Of a stretch of DNA of 49,968 nucleotides, positions 16,724 through 24,092 are shown in pieces. Origin of the DNA: UBA8752 sp049610565. GTDB lineage: Bacteria; Bacteroidota; Bacteroidia; Flavobacteriales_D; Sanyastnellaceae. Location of the stretch: positions 1 to 49,968 of the forward strand of contig JBMYZR010000010.1 of the NCBI GenBank assembly GCA_049610565.1. The letters are read 5' to 3'. The stretch's first letter is position 1, and every line of letters starts with the position of its first letter. A model generated the notes under the pieces. The model was not told the DNA's origin. It searched no databases and worked only from the letters and a program-made list of their open reading frames with translations. Made by a program: the position numbers and the translations under genes.

Positions 16724-18559
16724 TCAATCTTCGGAGACCTCCTGCAACCAGGCGCGGTAGGCGCCGAAGAGCTTGGAACGGCTGACAAACCCCACGTATT
16801 GTCCGTTTTCGGTGACCGGCAGGTTCCAGGCCCCGGTCTTGTCGAACGTGCCCATGACCGCGTCCATGTGGGCGGTGAGGTCCAGGGTGGCCGGCGGCAC
16901 GACCATCAGGTCGCGCACGAACAGGGTGTCGTAGCGGCTCCGGTCGAACATCACTCCCCGGATTTCCTCGAGCGGAACGATGCCCACCAGCTCTCCGCGG
17001 GGGCCGAGCACAGGGTGGATGTTGCGCCGGCTCCGGGCCACGACCTCCACGAGTTGACCGAGGGACATGCTGGACTGCACGGGGTCGAAGTCCCGCTCGA
17101 TCTGGTCGGCGAGCTTCATCAAGGTGAGCACGGCCTTGTCCTTGTCGTGGGTGATCAACTCTCCGCGATCGGCGAGCTCCTGCGTGTAGATGCTGTTGGG
17201 GCGCATCCAGCGGGCGGTCTGGAAGGCGATGGAGCTCGTCAGCATCAGGGGAATGAACAGGTCATAACCGCCACTCGCCTCGGCGGCCAGGAAGATGGCG
17301 GTCAGGGGAGCCCGGAGGATGCCCGCCATCAGGCCCGCCATGCCGGCGAGCACGAAGTGCCCCCCGATGAGGTGCCAGCTCGGGAACAGGATGTCGGTGG
17401 CGAAGAGGAAAATGCCCCCGAGAAGGGCGCCGCTCACCAGGGCAGGGGCGAAGATGCCGCCGACCCCTCCAGCGCCGACCGTGAGCCCCGTCAGTGCGGG
17501 TTTGCAGGCCCACAGGATGGCCATCACGAGCAGCAAGCGGCTGGCCGTTCCGGGGATCATGTCCCCCCGGTCTTCCGGGTCGAGCCCGTCGAAGCGGCTG
17601 CGCAGCAGATCGTTGATCAGCTCGAACCCCTCGCCGTAGAGGGAAGGGAAGGCCACGAGAACCGCGCCGACGGCGGATCCGCCCACCAGGATGCGGGCGG
17701 CGGGACGTCGGAAGCGCTTGACGAGGTTGCCGGTGATGCGGTAGACCTCACTGAACCAGACGGAGGCGAGTCCGCAGAGCACGGCGAACGGGATGTACAC
17801 CAGGACCGTTCCGTCCCAACCGGGCAAGGAGCGGCCGGCTTGCATGAGCTCTTCGGGATCGATGAACAGGGTGGCGGTGAGCAGGGCCGACAGGGAGGCA
17901 ATGAGCAACGGCACCAGGCTCGCGGTCGTGAGGTCGATCATGATCACCTCGACGGCGAAGACGATGGCCGCCAGCGGCGCCTTGAACATGGCGGCGAGCG
18001 ATGCGGTGGCCGCGCAGCCGATGAGCACGAGCCTGTGCCGGTAATCCAGCCGGAACCGCTCGGCCACCTCGGACGCGATGGCCGCACTGCCTTGGACGGC
18101 GGGGGCCTCCAGTCCGGCGCTGCCTCCGAAGCCGACGGTGAGCATCGCCGTCGTGGCCGGGCTCACCATGGACATCCGGGACAACCGGGCGCGCATGCGG
18201 GACAAGGCGTGAAGCGTGGCGGGAATGCCGGGGCCCGGATGCCGTCCCCCGAACCCCTTTCGGACCAGCAGATGGGTCAGGACCAGGCCGAGGATGGGCA
18301 GGAAGAAGAGCAATTGGCTGGAGTCCGCTTCTCCCGTGGATTCGGGGAGCGAACGAAGCCATCCGACCCCGTTCTTGAGCAGGACGGACAGCAAGCCGGC
18401 GAGCATTCCGATGCCCGCCGCCAGCAGGATCAAGGTGTTCGTGGGCCCAAGGCGCGCCCACAGTTCCTTCTGCAGGGCCTCGAATCGAGCAGCACGCCCT
18501 TCTGGCTTCTGCCCCTTGCCCGGCTTGTCCGCTTCGCCCATGCCCCTCTTGTCCGTCAT
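16724..18559 (-). CDS. ClC-family anion channel/transporter with CBS domains
   Basis: An inner-membrane anion transporter of 611 residues: about ten hydrophobic segments up to residue 450, then a cytoplasmic CBS pair. The first filter motif, usually GSGIP, reads GPGIP (109-113); P110 aligns with S107 of E. coli ClC, a change linked to nitrate preference in plant CLCa. The gating glutamate is kept (E151 in GLEAP, exactly 41 residues later, as in E. coli). The internal proton glutamate E203 aligns with V205 (FAVEV). GIFAP and the pore tyrosine (SIYTQEL) are present. ATG 18559 overlaps the stop of the PP2C gene (ATGA). Ion preference and channel-versus-exchanger mode are inferences. Confidence 0.93.
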   Translation of the reverse strand: MTDKRGMGEADKPGKGQKPEGRAARFEALQKELWARLGPTNTLILLAAGIGMLAGLLSVLLKNGVGWLRSLPESTGEADSSQLLFFLPILGLVLTHLLVRKGFGGRHPGPGIPATLHALSRMRARLSRMSMVSPATTAMLTVGFGGSAGLEAPAVQGSAAIASEVAERFRLDYRHRLVLIGCAATASLAAMFKAPLAAIVFAVEVIMIDLTTASLVPLLIASLSALLTATLFIDPEELMQAGRSLPGWDGTVLVYIPFAVLCGLASVWFSEVYRITGNLVKRFRRPAARILVGGSAVGAVLVAFPSLYGEGFELINDLLRSRFDGLDPEDRGDMIPGTASRLLLVMAILWACKPALTGLTVGAGGVGGIFAPALVSGALLGGIFLFATDILFPSWHLIGGHFVLAGMAGLMAGILRAPLTAIFLAAEASGGYDLFIPLMLTSSIAFQTARWMRPNSIYTQELADRGELITHDKDKAVLTLMKLADQIERDFDPVQSSMSLGQLVEVVARSRRNIHPVLGPRGELVGIVPLEEIRGVMFDRSRYDTLFVRDLMVVPPATLDLTAHMDAVMGTFDKTGAWNLPVTENGQYVGFVSRSKLFGAYRAWLQEVSED

Positions 18560-20385
18560 CCACCCAACCGAATGCGGACACCGCAGACGAGGATGTCGTC
18601 CACCTGGTCTTCGCCCGCTTCGTTTCTCCATGCTTCCAGGCGCGTCCTCAACTCGGCTTCCTGCCGGTCCACGGGCAGGGAGGACAGCTCAGCGAGCATG
18701 CCGCGGAACCGCTTGCGCATGAATTTGCGCCCCTTCGGCCCGCCGAACTGGTCGGGGTATCCGTCGGATGCGCAATACACCATGTCGCCATCCTCCAGGG
18801 GCACGATCTGCGTATTGAACCTGAATTCGCCGGGCTCGAAGCTGGCAATGGCGCGCTTGTCGGGCTTGAGCTCGGTCACTTCGCCGTTGCGCACGAGATA
18901 GGCTGGGGAGTTGGCGCCGGCATATTCCATCTTCCGCTCCTCGAGGTTGATGGAAACCAATCCCAGGTCCATGCCATCGGGCACCTGGTTTTCCGCTTCA
19001 AGGCTGCTGTCCTCCCCCCGGTGGAGGACGTTTCGCGCCATTTCGTTCAACCGGTCGAGAATCTTGCCCGGCTGGGTGTACACCTTGCCGATGTGCTGGA
19101 GCGCATTGTGGCCGAGGAGGCTCATGAAGGCGCCGGGGACTCCGTGTCCCGTACAGTCGACAGCAGCCATCAACCGCCAGGCATCGAGTTTGTGGAACCA
19201 CGGAAAATCCCCGCTGACACCGTCGCGCGGCATGTGCAGGACGAATTGGCGGTCAAACACACCGCGGCGGAGGGCATCGCTGGGGAGGATGGCGCCTTGA
19301 ATGCGCTGGGCGTAGTCAATGCTGGAGGTGAGGTCCGTGTACAGCTTCCGGATTTCTTCGCCCTGGGCTTCGAGCTGGTCGGTCTGTCGCTTGAGCACCT
19401 CGGTGCGCTCTTCGACCTTGGCTTCCATCTCCCGTTCATAGCTGGCCAGATCGTTCCGCATGCCGATGAGGGTCTTGCCGAGGATGTCCTCCTCCGACAA
19501 GGGCGTGTATTCGGCGTCGAATTGACCCCGGCCCACGGCAGCGCTGAATTCCCGGGTCCGCTTCAAGCCGTCCGCCAACCGGTCCAGGGCTTCGGCCATC
19601 TCTCCGATCTCGTCCTTTCGGGCGGACATGGGGAAGGGGTGGTCCACGCCCCGGGCGAGGTACATCAACCGTGCGCGGACCTTCCGCAGCGGTCGGCGGA
19701 TGGCGCGGGTCACGCCAGCCGCAATGCCAAGGCCGGCGAGCAGCACGAACAACGAAATCCACCGGACGAGGGCGTCCAATCGGCGGCCGCTGGATTCCAC
19801 TTCGTCGTCGGTGATGCGGACAGCCTGTTCGAAGTGGGCCCCCAAGGCTTGGAGCCCGGCTTCGACGGAGTCGAGGCGGGAACTGAGGTCTTCGCCCGGG
19901 TCAAAGGGGTTGTCGAGGATTTCGTCGACGCGGACCATGGTGTCGAAGTCCGCATCGAAGTCCGCTTTCCGGGTGCCCGGCGGGACCAGACCCTGCAGGT
20001 GGTCGAGCAGGGCGTCCGTGGCCAGGTGGTGGCGGTAGAGCTGCTGGTGGAGCGCCTCCTGTTCGGGCGATTGGCTCCTGAGTTCGCCAAGTTTGGCGGC
20101 GAATCCAGCCTGGTGTTGGTCGAGGGACTGGTGCGCGTCCACATGGAGGTGGACCGGTTCGGGCAGCCTGGCCACGAGGAGGGAGTAGGCCCGCATGGCC
20201 TCAACGCTCTGCAGCAGCTTGGCCACATCCGCCTTGGCGATGTCGAGGGCAACAGCCTCGTCGAGCAGCCGCGATTGGGTCTTGGTGGTCCGGGCCGTGA
20301 GCACGAAGAACACGGCCAGCGCAGCGATGAACAGACCGAATCCAGCGAAAATCCGGGCACCGATGGAATGGAACCAGTTGCGCAT
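18556..20385 (-). CDS. Membrane-anchored HAMP / PP2C (SpoIIE-type) protein phosphatase
   Basis: A 609-residue signalling phosphatase: TM1 about 11-30, a periplasmic helical sensor about 35-205, TM2 about 209-227, HAMP 228-281, a coiled coil about 305-350 and a SpoIIE-type PP2C domain from 355. Metal-binding aspartates are present: D393 in VSGDF, D410 in DCTGHGVPGAF, the SDGYPDQFGG motif and a terminal DDILVCG. It should remove phosphate from serine or threonine of a partner such as an anti-sigma-factor antagonist; none is encoded nearby. It sits between a TPR-like periplasmic gene (stop 2 nt upstream) and the ClC gene (ATGA overlap). A periplasmic input through the sensor region is expected. 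Confidence 0.92.
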   Translation of the reverse strand: MRNWFHSIGARIFAGFGLFIAALAVFFVLTARTTKTQSRLLDEAVALDIAKADVAKLLQSVEAMRAYSLLVARLPEPVHLHVDAHQSLDQHQAGFAAKLGELRSQSPEQEALHQQLYRHHLATDALLDHLQGLVPPGTRKADFDADFDTMVRVDEILDNPFDPGEDLSSRLDSVEAGLQALGAHFEQAVRITDDEVESSGRRLDALVRWISLFVLLAGLGIAAGVTRAIRRPLRKVRARLMYLARGVDHPFPMSARKDEIGEMAEALDRLADGLKRTREFSAAVGRGQFDAEYTPLSEEDILGKTLIGMRNDLASYEREMEAKVEERTEVLKRQTDQLEAQGEEIRKLYTDLTSSIDYAQRIQGAILPSDALRRGVFDRQFVLHMPRDGVSGDFPWFHKLDAWRLMAAVDCTGHGVPGAFMSLLGHNALQHIGKVYTQPGKILDRLNEMARNVLHRGEDSSLEAENQVPDGMDLGLVSINLEERKMEYAGANSPAYLVRNGEVTELKPDKRAIASFEPGEFRFNTQIVPLEDGDMVYCASDGYPDQFGGPKGRKFMRKRFRGMLAELSSLPVDRQEAELRTRLEAWRNEAGEDQVDDILVCGVRIRLGG

Positions 20386-20387
20386 GG

Positions 20388-21284
20388 TCAGCGGTCGCCC
20401 AGTTCGGTCAGGTGGGACTTGCACCATTCGATGCGGTCCTGGTTCAACAGGGCTTCCGACACCACCGCCAAAGCCTCATATCCCGAGGTTCGCTCCCCGT
20501 CCTCCGCGATGGCGTCTTCCAATCCTTGTGCGGCGAGGTTCCACAGCGCTGCCGCATCCTTGAGGGCAGAATCGACGGCGTCGAGGTCATCTTCTGACGC
20601 CTTGAATTGGCGCACGCCTTGGTTGTAGGTGTGAACCGCCAGATTGTACAGGGACCGATAGCGATCGGTTGGCTTGGCCGCTGCCCGTTCATAGCAGGAC
20701 CGTCCCCATTGGAACCACGCTCCTGCGCCGGTGAGCTCCAGCGTCTCGGCTTGCGTGAAGGCGTACTCCGCGAGCATCTGGTCGAGCAGGACATCATCCG
20801 GCTCGGCATCCCAACGGGGGTCGAGGTGTTGGCGGATGTCGGTGTAGGCGCGCAAGTGCTGACGGGCCCGACCGGCCTCGCCGGGCTGGCTGGTCCTGAC
20901 CGCATCCCGCGCATCTTCGAGGTGGGTTTCGGCGAGAAACTCGAGCAGGTCTGTCCGCTTGGACTCGAGGTCGCCCCGGCTTCCCCGCCGAGCACATTCC
21001 ACAGCGGCTTCGGTGGCCTGGATGCGCGCAGCTGAGTCTGGATTGCGCCCATCCCGTCCCACGAAAAGCGACTTCTGGACGAACGCATGGACATACCACG
21101 TGACGGGGTCCTCGGATTCGGCCGTCCGCAAGGCCTGCATGAGGACGTCGTTGGCTTCCTCGTACCGATTCTCCTCGGCCAGCGAAACGGCCTGTCGGGT
21201 GAGCTCCCCCTGGCCAAGGCAGGCGGTGGCACTGAGGAAGGCACAGAGGCAGATCCAAGGAAGGAGGAAGGCGATCCTGCTCAT
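20388..21284 (-). CDS. Periplasmic TPR-like helical protein
   Basis: A 298-residue protein with an N-terminal signal peptide (MSRIAFLLPWICLCAFLS, cleavage near CLGQG). The rest is alpha-helical with repeated TPR-like patterns, for example AVSLAEENRYEEANDVLMQA and YNLAVHTYNQGVRQF. No catalytic motif is recognised. It overlaps the YfiR-like gene by ATGA, and the PP2C gene starts 2 nt after its stop, so all three should be made together. A protein-protein scaffold in the periplasm is the likely role; the partner is not known. Confidence 0.75.
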   Translation of the reverse strand: MSRIAFLLPWICLCAFLSATACLGQGELTRQAVSLAEENRYEEANDVLMQALRTAESEDPVTWYVHAFVQKSLFVGRDGRNPDSAARIQATEAAVECARRGSRGDLESKRTDLLEFLAETHLEDARDAVRTSQPGEAGRARQHLRAYTDIRQHLDPRWDAEPDDVLLDQMLAEYAFTQAETLELTGAGAWFQWGRSCYERAAAKPTDRYRSLYNLAVHTYNQGVRQFKASEDDLDAVDSALKDAAALWNLAAQGLEDAIAEDGERTSGYEALAVVSEALLNQDRIEWCKSHLTELGDR

Positions 21285-21913
21285 GGACACAGTTTTTGCA
21301 GGAATGGAGCCGGCAGGGTCATGCCCTTGGATTGGAGTCCGTCGGCGTCTTGGACAATGCACAGCTGCGGCTCATCGCCCACTTTCCGTCGGCGCAGGAT
21401 GAGGTCGAACCCTGCAATGTCTCCGCCGTCCGTGATGATGAGCGCGGTTTTGTTCCCCTTGCGGTTCCATCGGTTCACGGAGGACTGAATGCGGGCATTG
21501 GCCTCGCCATCAGCGGACGTCCCGCCCAGAAAGAGCACGGTGAAGTCACCCCGCTCCGATTCCAGCGATTCCGCATCGAGGGCTACGATGTCCACGGGCA
21601 GGCCGGCGATGGCCCGGCCGTCGAGCTTGGCGCCCAGGTTCTCGGCGAGATCCGGCCAGCCCACCACCGCAATCCGAAACGCCTCGCGGGAGGCCAGTTC
21701 AGGCCAGAACATCTCCCTGCCCAGCAGATAGAGGTACCGGCGGTATTGGATGGCCCAAATGGGCGAGCGGTCAATTTCCGGATCGTCGGCATCCAGGGAG
21801 GCCGGGAGAACATCTCGTCCCGCATGACGCTCCACCCAGCGCTCCTCCATGGAGGCCCGGGCCGGAAGCCAAGCGCCACCGATCAGGAAACAGCAAACGA
21901 AAAGACGCCACAT
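21281..21913 (-). CDS. YfiR-like (DUF4154) periplasmic protein
   Basis: A 210-residue exported protein. After the signal peptide (MWRLFVCCFLIGGAW), the pattern matches DUF4154/YfiR: an aromatic segment ending FWP, FRIAVVGWPDLAENL, a central VLFLGGTSADG strand, ALIITDGGDIAGFDLIL and a closing LPAPFLQKL. In Pseudomonas, YfiR is a periplasmic redox-sensitive repressor of the HAMP-containing cyclase YfiN. Here the nearby HAMP protein is a PP2C phosphatase. ATG 21913 is chosen over an upstream TTG because the signal peptide begins there. It is the first gene of a four-gene unit reaching the ClC gene. The family call rests on recognition by eye. Confidence 0.7.
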   Translation of the reverse strand: MWRLFVCCFLIGGAWLPARASMEERWVERHAGRDVLPASLDADDPEIDRSPIWAIQYRRYLYLLGREMFWPELASREAFRIAVVGWPDLAENLGAKLDGRAIAGLPVDIVALDAESLESERGDFTVLFLGGTSADGEANARIQSSVNRWNRKGNKTALIITDGGDIAGFDLILRRRKVGDEPQLCIVQDADGLQSKGMTLPAPFLQKLCP

Positions 21914-21930
21914 GAAATGAACCGCTGCCT

Positions 21931-21938
21931 GCAAAATA
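21931..21938 (-). promoter_or_regulatory. Candidate -7 element of the YfiR-PP2C-ClC operon
   Basis: TATTTTGC on the minus strand, 17 nt before the first ATG of the four-gene unit; a partial match to TAnnTTTG. It lies in the 42-nt gap after ferritin, so read-through from ferritin is also possible. Confidence 0.35.
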
Positions 21939-21955
21939 GGCTTCTGGCGTGGGAA

Positions 21956-22459
21956 TCAGGCGTCTGCCTCAGGTTCCAGCAACTCGAGGTCGCGGTCGAA
22001 CAGGTACAGGCCGGCACTGTCGGAACCGATCATGGCCAGTTTGTCAAGGATGGTGCGGGCCAGCGCCTCTTCTTCAATCTGCTCGGAGACGTACCACTGC
22101 ATGAAGTTGTGCGTGGTGTAGTCCTTCCTGGACAGACAGAGGTCCACCACTTCATTGATGCTCGCCGTGACCTTGGTCTCGTGCTCGAGCAACGTGGTGA
22201 ACACGGCCTGCAGGCCGCTGAATTCTACTGTGGGCGCATCCAAAGAAGGAATGTGGGCGGTTCCGCCCCGCTCGTTGACGAATTTGATCAGCTTCAGCAT
22301 GTGCTGACGCTCCTCGTCACTGTGGCGATACAGGAAAGCGGACGTGCCATTGAGGCCGTTCGTCTCTGCCCACGTGGCCATGCCCAGGTAGAAATGGGAA
22401 GACCGGGCTTCCATGGCAATCTGATCGTTGAGGGCCTGTTCAATCTGCTTGTCGATCAT
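21956..22459 (-). CDS. ftnA: Ferritin (iron storage)
   Basis: A 167-residue non-haem ferritin that oxidises Fe(II) and stores it as mineral in a 24-mer cage. Ferroxidase-site residues are in place: E17 in MEARSSHFYL, E50 and H53 in DEERQH, a glutamate in LLEHETKV and the QIEEE motif. The length is normal. Directly upstream of the ATG is an inverted repeat matching the one before the neighbouring GbsR/MarR-like gene, suggesting repression by that regulator. The 113-nt leader region is AT-rich compared with the rest of the window. Confidence 0.96.
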   Translation of the reverse strand: MIDKQIEQALNDQIAMEARSSHFYLGMATWAETNGLNGTSAFLYRHSDEERQHMLKLIKFVNERGGTAHIPSLDAPTVEFSGLQAVFTTLLEHETKVTASINEVVDLCLSRKDYTTHNFMQWYVSEQIEEEALARTILDKLAMIGSDSAGLYLFDRDLELLEPEADA

Positions 22460-22460
22460 G

Positions 22461-22478
22461 TTTCAGAAATATTTGAAA
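22461..22478 (-). promoter_or_regulatory. Candidate GbsR/MarR operator at the ferritin start
   Basis: TTTCAGAAATATTTGAAA: a perfect 5-bp inverted repeat (TTTCA/TGAAA) with an 8-nt spacer, ending 1 nt before the ferritin ATG. It matches 13 of 18 positions of the element at 23018-23035. On the minus strand it contains TATTTCTG, a possible -7 element, so a bound repressor would block polymerase. Confidence 0.55.
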
Positions 22479-22572
22479 TGAAAGGATTCAATTGGATGTC
22501 AATGAAGTGCTGATTGGCAGTGAGTTGAAGGGTGTACTTCCCGTCCGTTTGTGTCGATGAAGGAGGGCTCGG

Positions 22573-23004
22573 TCAGTCAAAACTGCTGCGCAAATCGTGG
22601 ATGACTTCGTACCATGGAAGGTCGTGTTTGTCGGTGATGGCCGCAAGACTTTCCTTCATGCGGTCCATGGGCAACAGGATTTTTTTGGCCCAATGGGCGA
22701 GCAGGGCGCGCTGGATGTGTTGGCCATCCCGAATGGCCGTGAATTGATCCTGACGGTGACCGAGGATGCGGAGACGCTCGGCAAGGCCGGCATGGCACAG
22801 GATGCGCAATTGTTCACTGATCCCCCCACGGCTGATGTTGGTGGCGGCGTACAACTCGTCCGCAGTCAGTGCGCCGGGATGAACGAGAAGCAAGGCGTGA
22901 ATCCGTGCAGCGGATTTCGTGAATCCCCAGGGCTTGAGGATGTCCGGCCATTCCTGCATCAGAAAGCGGGCTGCCGCTGAGAGTTCCTCGAGGTCGTCTG
23001 CCAT
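22573..23004 (-). CDS. GbsR/MarR-type winged-helix transcriptional regulator
   Basis: A 143-residue DNA-binding protein. The winged helix is visible at about 28-100: a helical start, the recognition segment ALTADELYAATNISRGGISE and the wing LAERLRILGHRQDQF. The overall pattern (AARFLMQEWPDILKPWGF at the N-terminus, a helical C-terminal dimer region) fits the GbsR-like branch of the MarR superfamily. It has no close cysteines or clear metal ligands, so the effector is unknown. It lies between ferritin and the FAD-oxidoreductase/kbl pair. A matching inverted repeat before this gene and before ferritin suggests it controls both. Confidence 0.82.
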   Translation of the reverse strand: MADDLEELSAAARFLMQEWPDILKPWGFTKSAARIHALLLVHPGALTADELYAATNISRGGISEQLRILCHAGLAERLRILGHRQDQFTAIRDGQHIQRALLAHWAKKILLPMDRMKESLAAITDKHDLPWYEVIHDLRSSFD

Positions 23005-23017
23005 GCAACCGCAAGAA

Positions 23018-23035
23018 ATTCAGAAAAAAATGAAT
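23018..23035 (-). promoter_or_regulatory. Candidate autoregulatory operator of the GbsR/MarR gene
   Basis: ATTCAGAAAAAAATGAAT: a perfect inverted repeat (ATTCA/TGAAT, extendable to AATTCA/TGAATT) with an 8-nt A-rich spacer, 13 nt before the regulator ATG. It shares spacing and 13 of 18 bases with the element at the ferritin start. Confidence 0.55.
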
Positions 23036-24091
23036 TCACAAACGAGAGATGAGGCGTGCAGGGTCCACTATGTCAAGGGGTTGTGACTCACCCTTCACAA
23101 TGTCACAAAGGCTTTCTGCCCATCGTGGGCCGATGAGGACACCCCGTGTTCCGAGACCGTTGAAGACGAACAGCCCCCTTTTCTGCGGCCAGGGCCCCAC
23201 AGCGGGACGACGGTCCCTCGATACGGGCCTCAATCCGACGTCATGGCGAAGGATGTCCACAGAACCGGAAGCAGGAGCGGCTGTGCGCAGCGCGTCGATC
23301 AGGAAATTCGCCGTTTCGCCGGTGGGGTTGAGGTCCTTCCGGTTCCATTCGTAGCTCGCGCCCAGTCGCCATTGGTATGGGGCAACGGGCAGCGTCCACT
23401 TGCCGAAATTCAGGATGTGATCGGAAGGCAGCGGTAGGTGATCCGTGTCGGCAGTGTGCTGTACGGTCAGGATTTCTCCGCGATTGGCGCGGATGTCGAT
23501 GCGTCCGTTTGGATCGTCTGCAGCTGCGGTTCCTCTGCAGTCGATGACGGCATCCCATCCTCCTTGCAGTGTGGAGTCGAGGTCGGCGTGGTTCCAGGAG
23601 GCAATCTTGAGGCGTCCCTGTTCGGTCAGCCTTTCTCGCCACGCGGCAATCAGGCGGGGTAGATTGAGCCATCCGCCACCTTGCACCACGCCGTAGCCAT
23701 GGCCTGCGGAGGGCGGGGCGTCGGGAAATCGATGACGGATGTCGGGGTCGGACTGGACCGGCTCAATCCACGGCAGGCTCTCGGTCTTGCGGTTCCATTC
23801 CTCAGCGTACTCCGCGTTGGGGATGCGCTTGAGGATGGGCAGTGGATGAAGGAAGCGGTCCCCAAGCTGCATTTCGATGGCCGTGTAGGTGCGTCTCATG
23901 CTGGCGAGGTGCTCGGCAGCGTCCCAGACTTCGACGATGCGCCGGAAGGACATCGGATTGTACATGCCGGCTGCCACGGCGGAGGCGGAGGGTTGGCCGG
24001 AATCCACCACATGGCAGTCCCAGCCCCGTTCCAGGGCGGCATGGCTGGCGAGGGTGCCGGCCAATCCCTGACCGACCACGAGGACGCGCAT
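23036..24091 (-). CDS. FAD-dependent oxidoreductase (DAO family)
   Basis: A 351-residue protein of the D-amino-acid-oxidase-like flavoprotein family. The Rossmann start VLVVGQGLAGTLAS (GxGxxG) leads an FAD domain; VVDSGQPSASAVAAGMYNP follows, and the C-terminal FAD closing motif is LFVFNGLGTRGVLIGP. It probably oxidises an amine or amino acid, but the substrate is not readable. ATG 24091 lies 1 nt after the kbl stop, so it is co-transcribed with kbl; this could tie it to glycine/threonine metabolism. Homologues in Bacteroidota are annotated only as FAD-binding oxidoreductases. Confidence 0.85.
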   Translation of the reverse strand: MRVLVVGQGLAGTLASHAALERGWDCHVVDSGQPSASAVAAGMYNPMSFRRIVEVWDAAEHLASMRRTYTAIEMQLGDRFLHPLPILKRIPNAEYAEEWNRKTESLPWIEPVQSDPDIRHRFPDAPPSAGHGYGVVQGGGWLNLPRLIAAWRERLTEQGRLKIASWNHADLDSTLQGGWDAVIDCRGTAAADDPNGRIDIRANRGEILTVQHTADTDHLPLPSDHILNFGKWTLPVAPYQWRLGASYEWNRKDLNPTGETANFLIDALRTAAPASGSVDILRHDVGLRPVSRDRRPAVGPWPQKRGLFVFNGLGTRGVLIGPRWAESLCDIVKGESQPLDIVDPARLISRL

Positions 24092-24092
24092 G

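Noticed and set aside
16799..18901. Plus-strand open frame of 700 codons opposite the ClC and PP2C genes
   Set aside because: Gly/His/Arg/Glu-rich shadow translation; ClC filter and PP2C metal motifs lie on the other strand.
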